NCBI GenBank assembly: GCA_029747015.1
Contig: JAKOGI010000536.1
Coordinates: 248,001 to 312,000 of the forward strand
Source of the DNA: Carnegiea gigantea
Lineage: Eukaryota; Streptophyta; Magnoliopsida; Caryophyllales; Cactaceae
Direction of reading: 5' to 3'
DNA length: 64,000 bases
In this document: piece after piece, positions 63,090-64,000 of the stretch
Layout of the letters: each line of letters opens with the position of its first letter
How positions within the stretch are numbered: the stretch's first letter is position 1
The notes under the pieces: generated by a model
Told to the model about the DNA's origin: nothing
Database searches by the model: none
What the model saw: the letters and a program-made list of their open reading frames with translations, nothing else
Program-made: the position numbers and the translations under genes

Positions 63090-64000
63090 CAGGCCATGGA
63101 AGCAAGTGCGAAAGGAAAAGGAAAAGGGAGGCGGATCGGAGTGGAGGTCGATTGCAAGTTAAGTGTAGTACTTCCTGAGGTTGCAGCCGTTCCATGTTCT
63201 TGGGATGGGATCCCTTGCATAGTAGAGAGTCTATAGGTGCCGGGCCTAACTTGTTCTATGACTAGGTATAGACCTTCCCAATTAGCCGTGAACTTCCAAT
63301 GTTCATTGGACCTTGCCACTACTTTCGTTTTTTGCATTACCAAGTCTCCTATATCTGGGAGCTACTCCTTGATTATGTGATTGTAGAGCCTGGCAAGGTG
63401 GAGCTTGTATAAGCGCTCCTATATGTAGATATCACCTCTAATGGTGGATAGGAGGTCTAGGGCTTTTTGCAGAGCAACATTGTTCAGGTTCTCCTGGAAT
63501 GTGGTTAGCCAATGAGTGTGCAAAGCGACTTCCACTGGTAGGATGACCTCTAAGCCATACACAAGCATGAATGGGGTTTCTCTTGTTGCTCTCTTTTTAA
63601 TGGCACACATGGACCATGGCACACCTAAGAGCTTGTCTGCCCATTTTCCTTTGGCAGCATCTAACTTTTTCTGTAAGCCACTTAAGATGGCCTTATTAGT
63701 GGACTTGACCTATCCATTGGTTTGAGGGCGCACCACAATGATGAAGCGAGCCTGGTGGCCGTACTGGTAGAGGTAGTCCTTTAGCTTGTCGGTGTTGGAC
63801 TGCTGTTCGTTGTCAAATATCATCGCTCTAGGCACCCCATAGCGTGCGATGATGTTTTTCGATATGAATTTTCGGACCTCCTTAAAGGTAATAGAAGCCA
63901 TGGCCTCGGCCTACACCCACTTTGTGAAGTAATCGACTGCTACCAGTAGGTATTTTCATTGCCCAATGGCTTTAGGCAAAGGGCCGAGGATGTCCATACC
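63090..64000 (-). pseudogene. Ty3/gypsy (Tat-like) integrase of T2, runs off the window
   Basis: The minus strand from 64000 gives GMDILGPLPKAIGQ (first catalytic Asp), then VRKFISKNIIARYGVPRAMI, FDNEQQSNT (second Asp) and RPQTNG-stop-VKSTNK, where the expected Gln is a TAG stop and the catalytic Glu is Lys. It continues through ETPFMLVYGLEVILPVEVAL, a stop near 63418 and the C-terminal region WKFTANWEGLYLVIEQVRPG to about 63090. Closest in sequence to the T1 integrase (ETPF, VEVALHTH, LTTFQE shared). Only a few lesions, so it is younger than T1. Confidence 0.9.

Overview
The window is nuclear plant DNA, most likely from a eudicot angiosperm. It holds one intron-containing single-copy-type gene, a plant SRPK-class SR-protein kinase, set among nested and mostly decayed LTR retrotransposons. 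These include Ty3/gypsy elements of the dual-RNase-H (Tat-like) lineage, a very large non-coding LTR element (LARD type), a gag-only LTR element (TR-GAG type), a hAT-type MITE, a LINE remnant, microsatellites and several satellite-like arrays. There is no bacterial operon, CRISPR array, rRNA or convincing tRNA. The species cannot be named from the sequence alone.

Layout. 1-16888: a minus-strand LARD array, in the order partial internal domain, 3.55-kb LTR, PPT, 5.8-kb non-coding internal domain, PBS, 3.52-kb LTR. The PBS matches initiator-Met tRNA. The second internal domain carries a recent duplication/inversion block. 16889-29401: a plus-strand Tat-like element (called T1 here). It has RT, two RNase H domains and integrase, all decayed, and the integrase is split by a 326-bp hAT MITE. 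Its long 3' region holds hairpin-rich tandem repeats, a spliced-looking antisense gag-like/PF04195-like ORF, a second array of the same repeats, three copies of a small antisense ORF, and a 3' LTR. 29402-30321: intergenic. 30322-46201: the SRPK gene, whose third intron is 13.3 kb and full of repeat debris. 46202-47300: 3' UTR and intergenic. About 47304-53517: a minus-strand gag-only LTR element with two minisatellite arrays. 53518-55113: unremarkable intergenic. 55114-57315: a roughly 0.7-kb repeat present three times. 57316-64000: a second Tat-like element (T2) in the opposite orientation to T1. It repeats the T1 order in mirror image: unknown two-part ORF, small antisense ORF, tandem array, antisense gag-like ORF, and integrase running off the window edge.

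The most interesting content is the antisense coding load of the two Tat-like elements. First, there is a multi-exon antisense ORF with a coiled coil and an acidic tail. One intron donor sits at the same codon in both elements, and three introns in T1 have GT-AG borders that keep phase. Second, there is a small protein family of about 145-160 residues, in four copies, with a conserved FYAMVVNDAVKLG-like core and an acidic C-terminus. I do not recognise this family. Both are read opposite to pol and lie beside arrays whose units contain perfect short hairpins.
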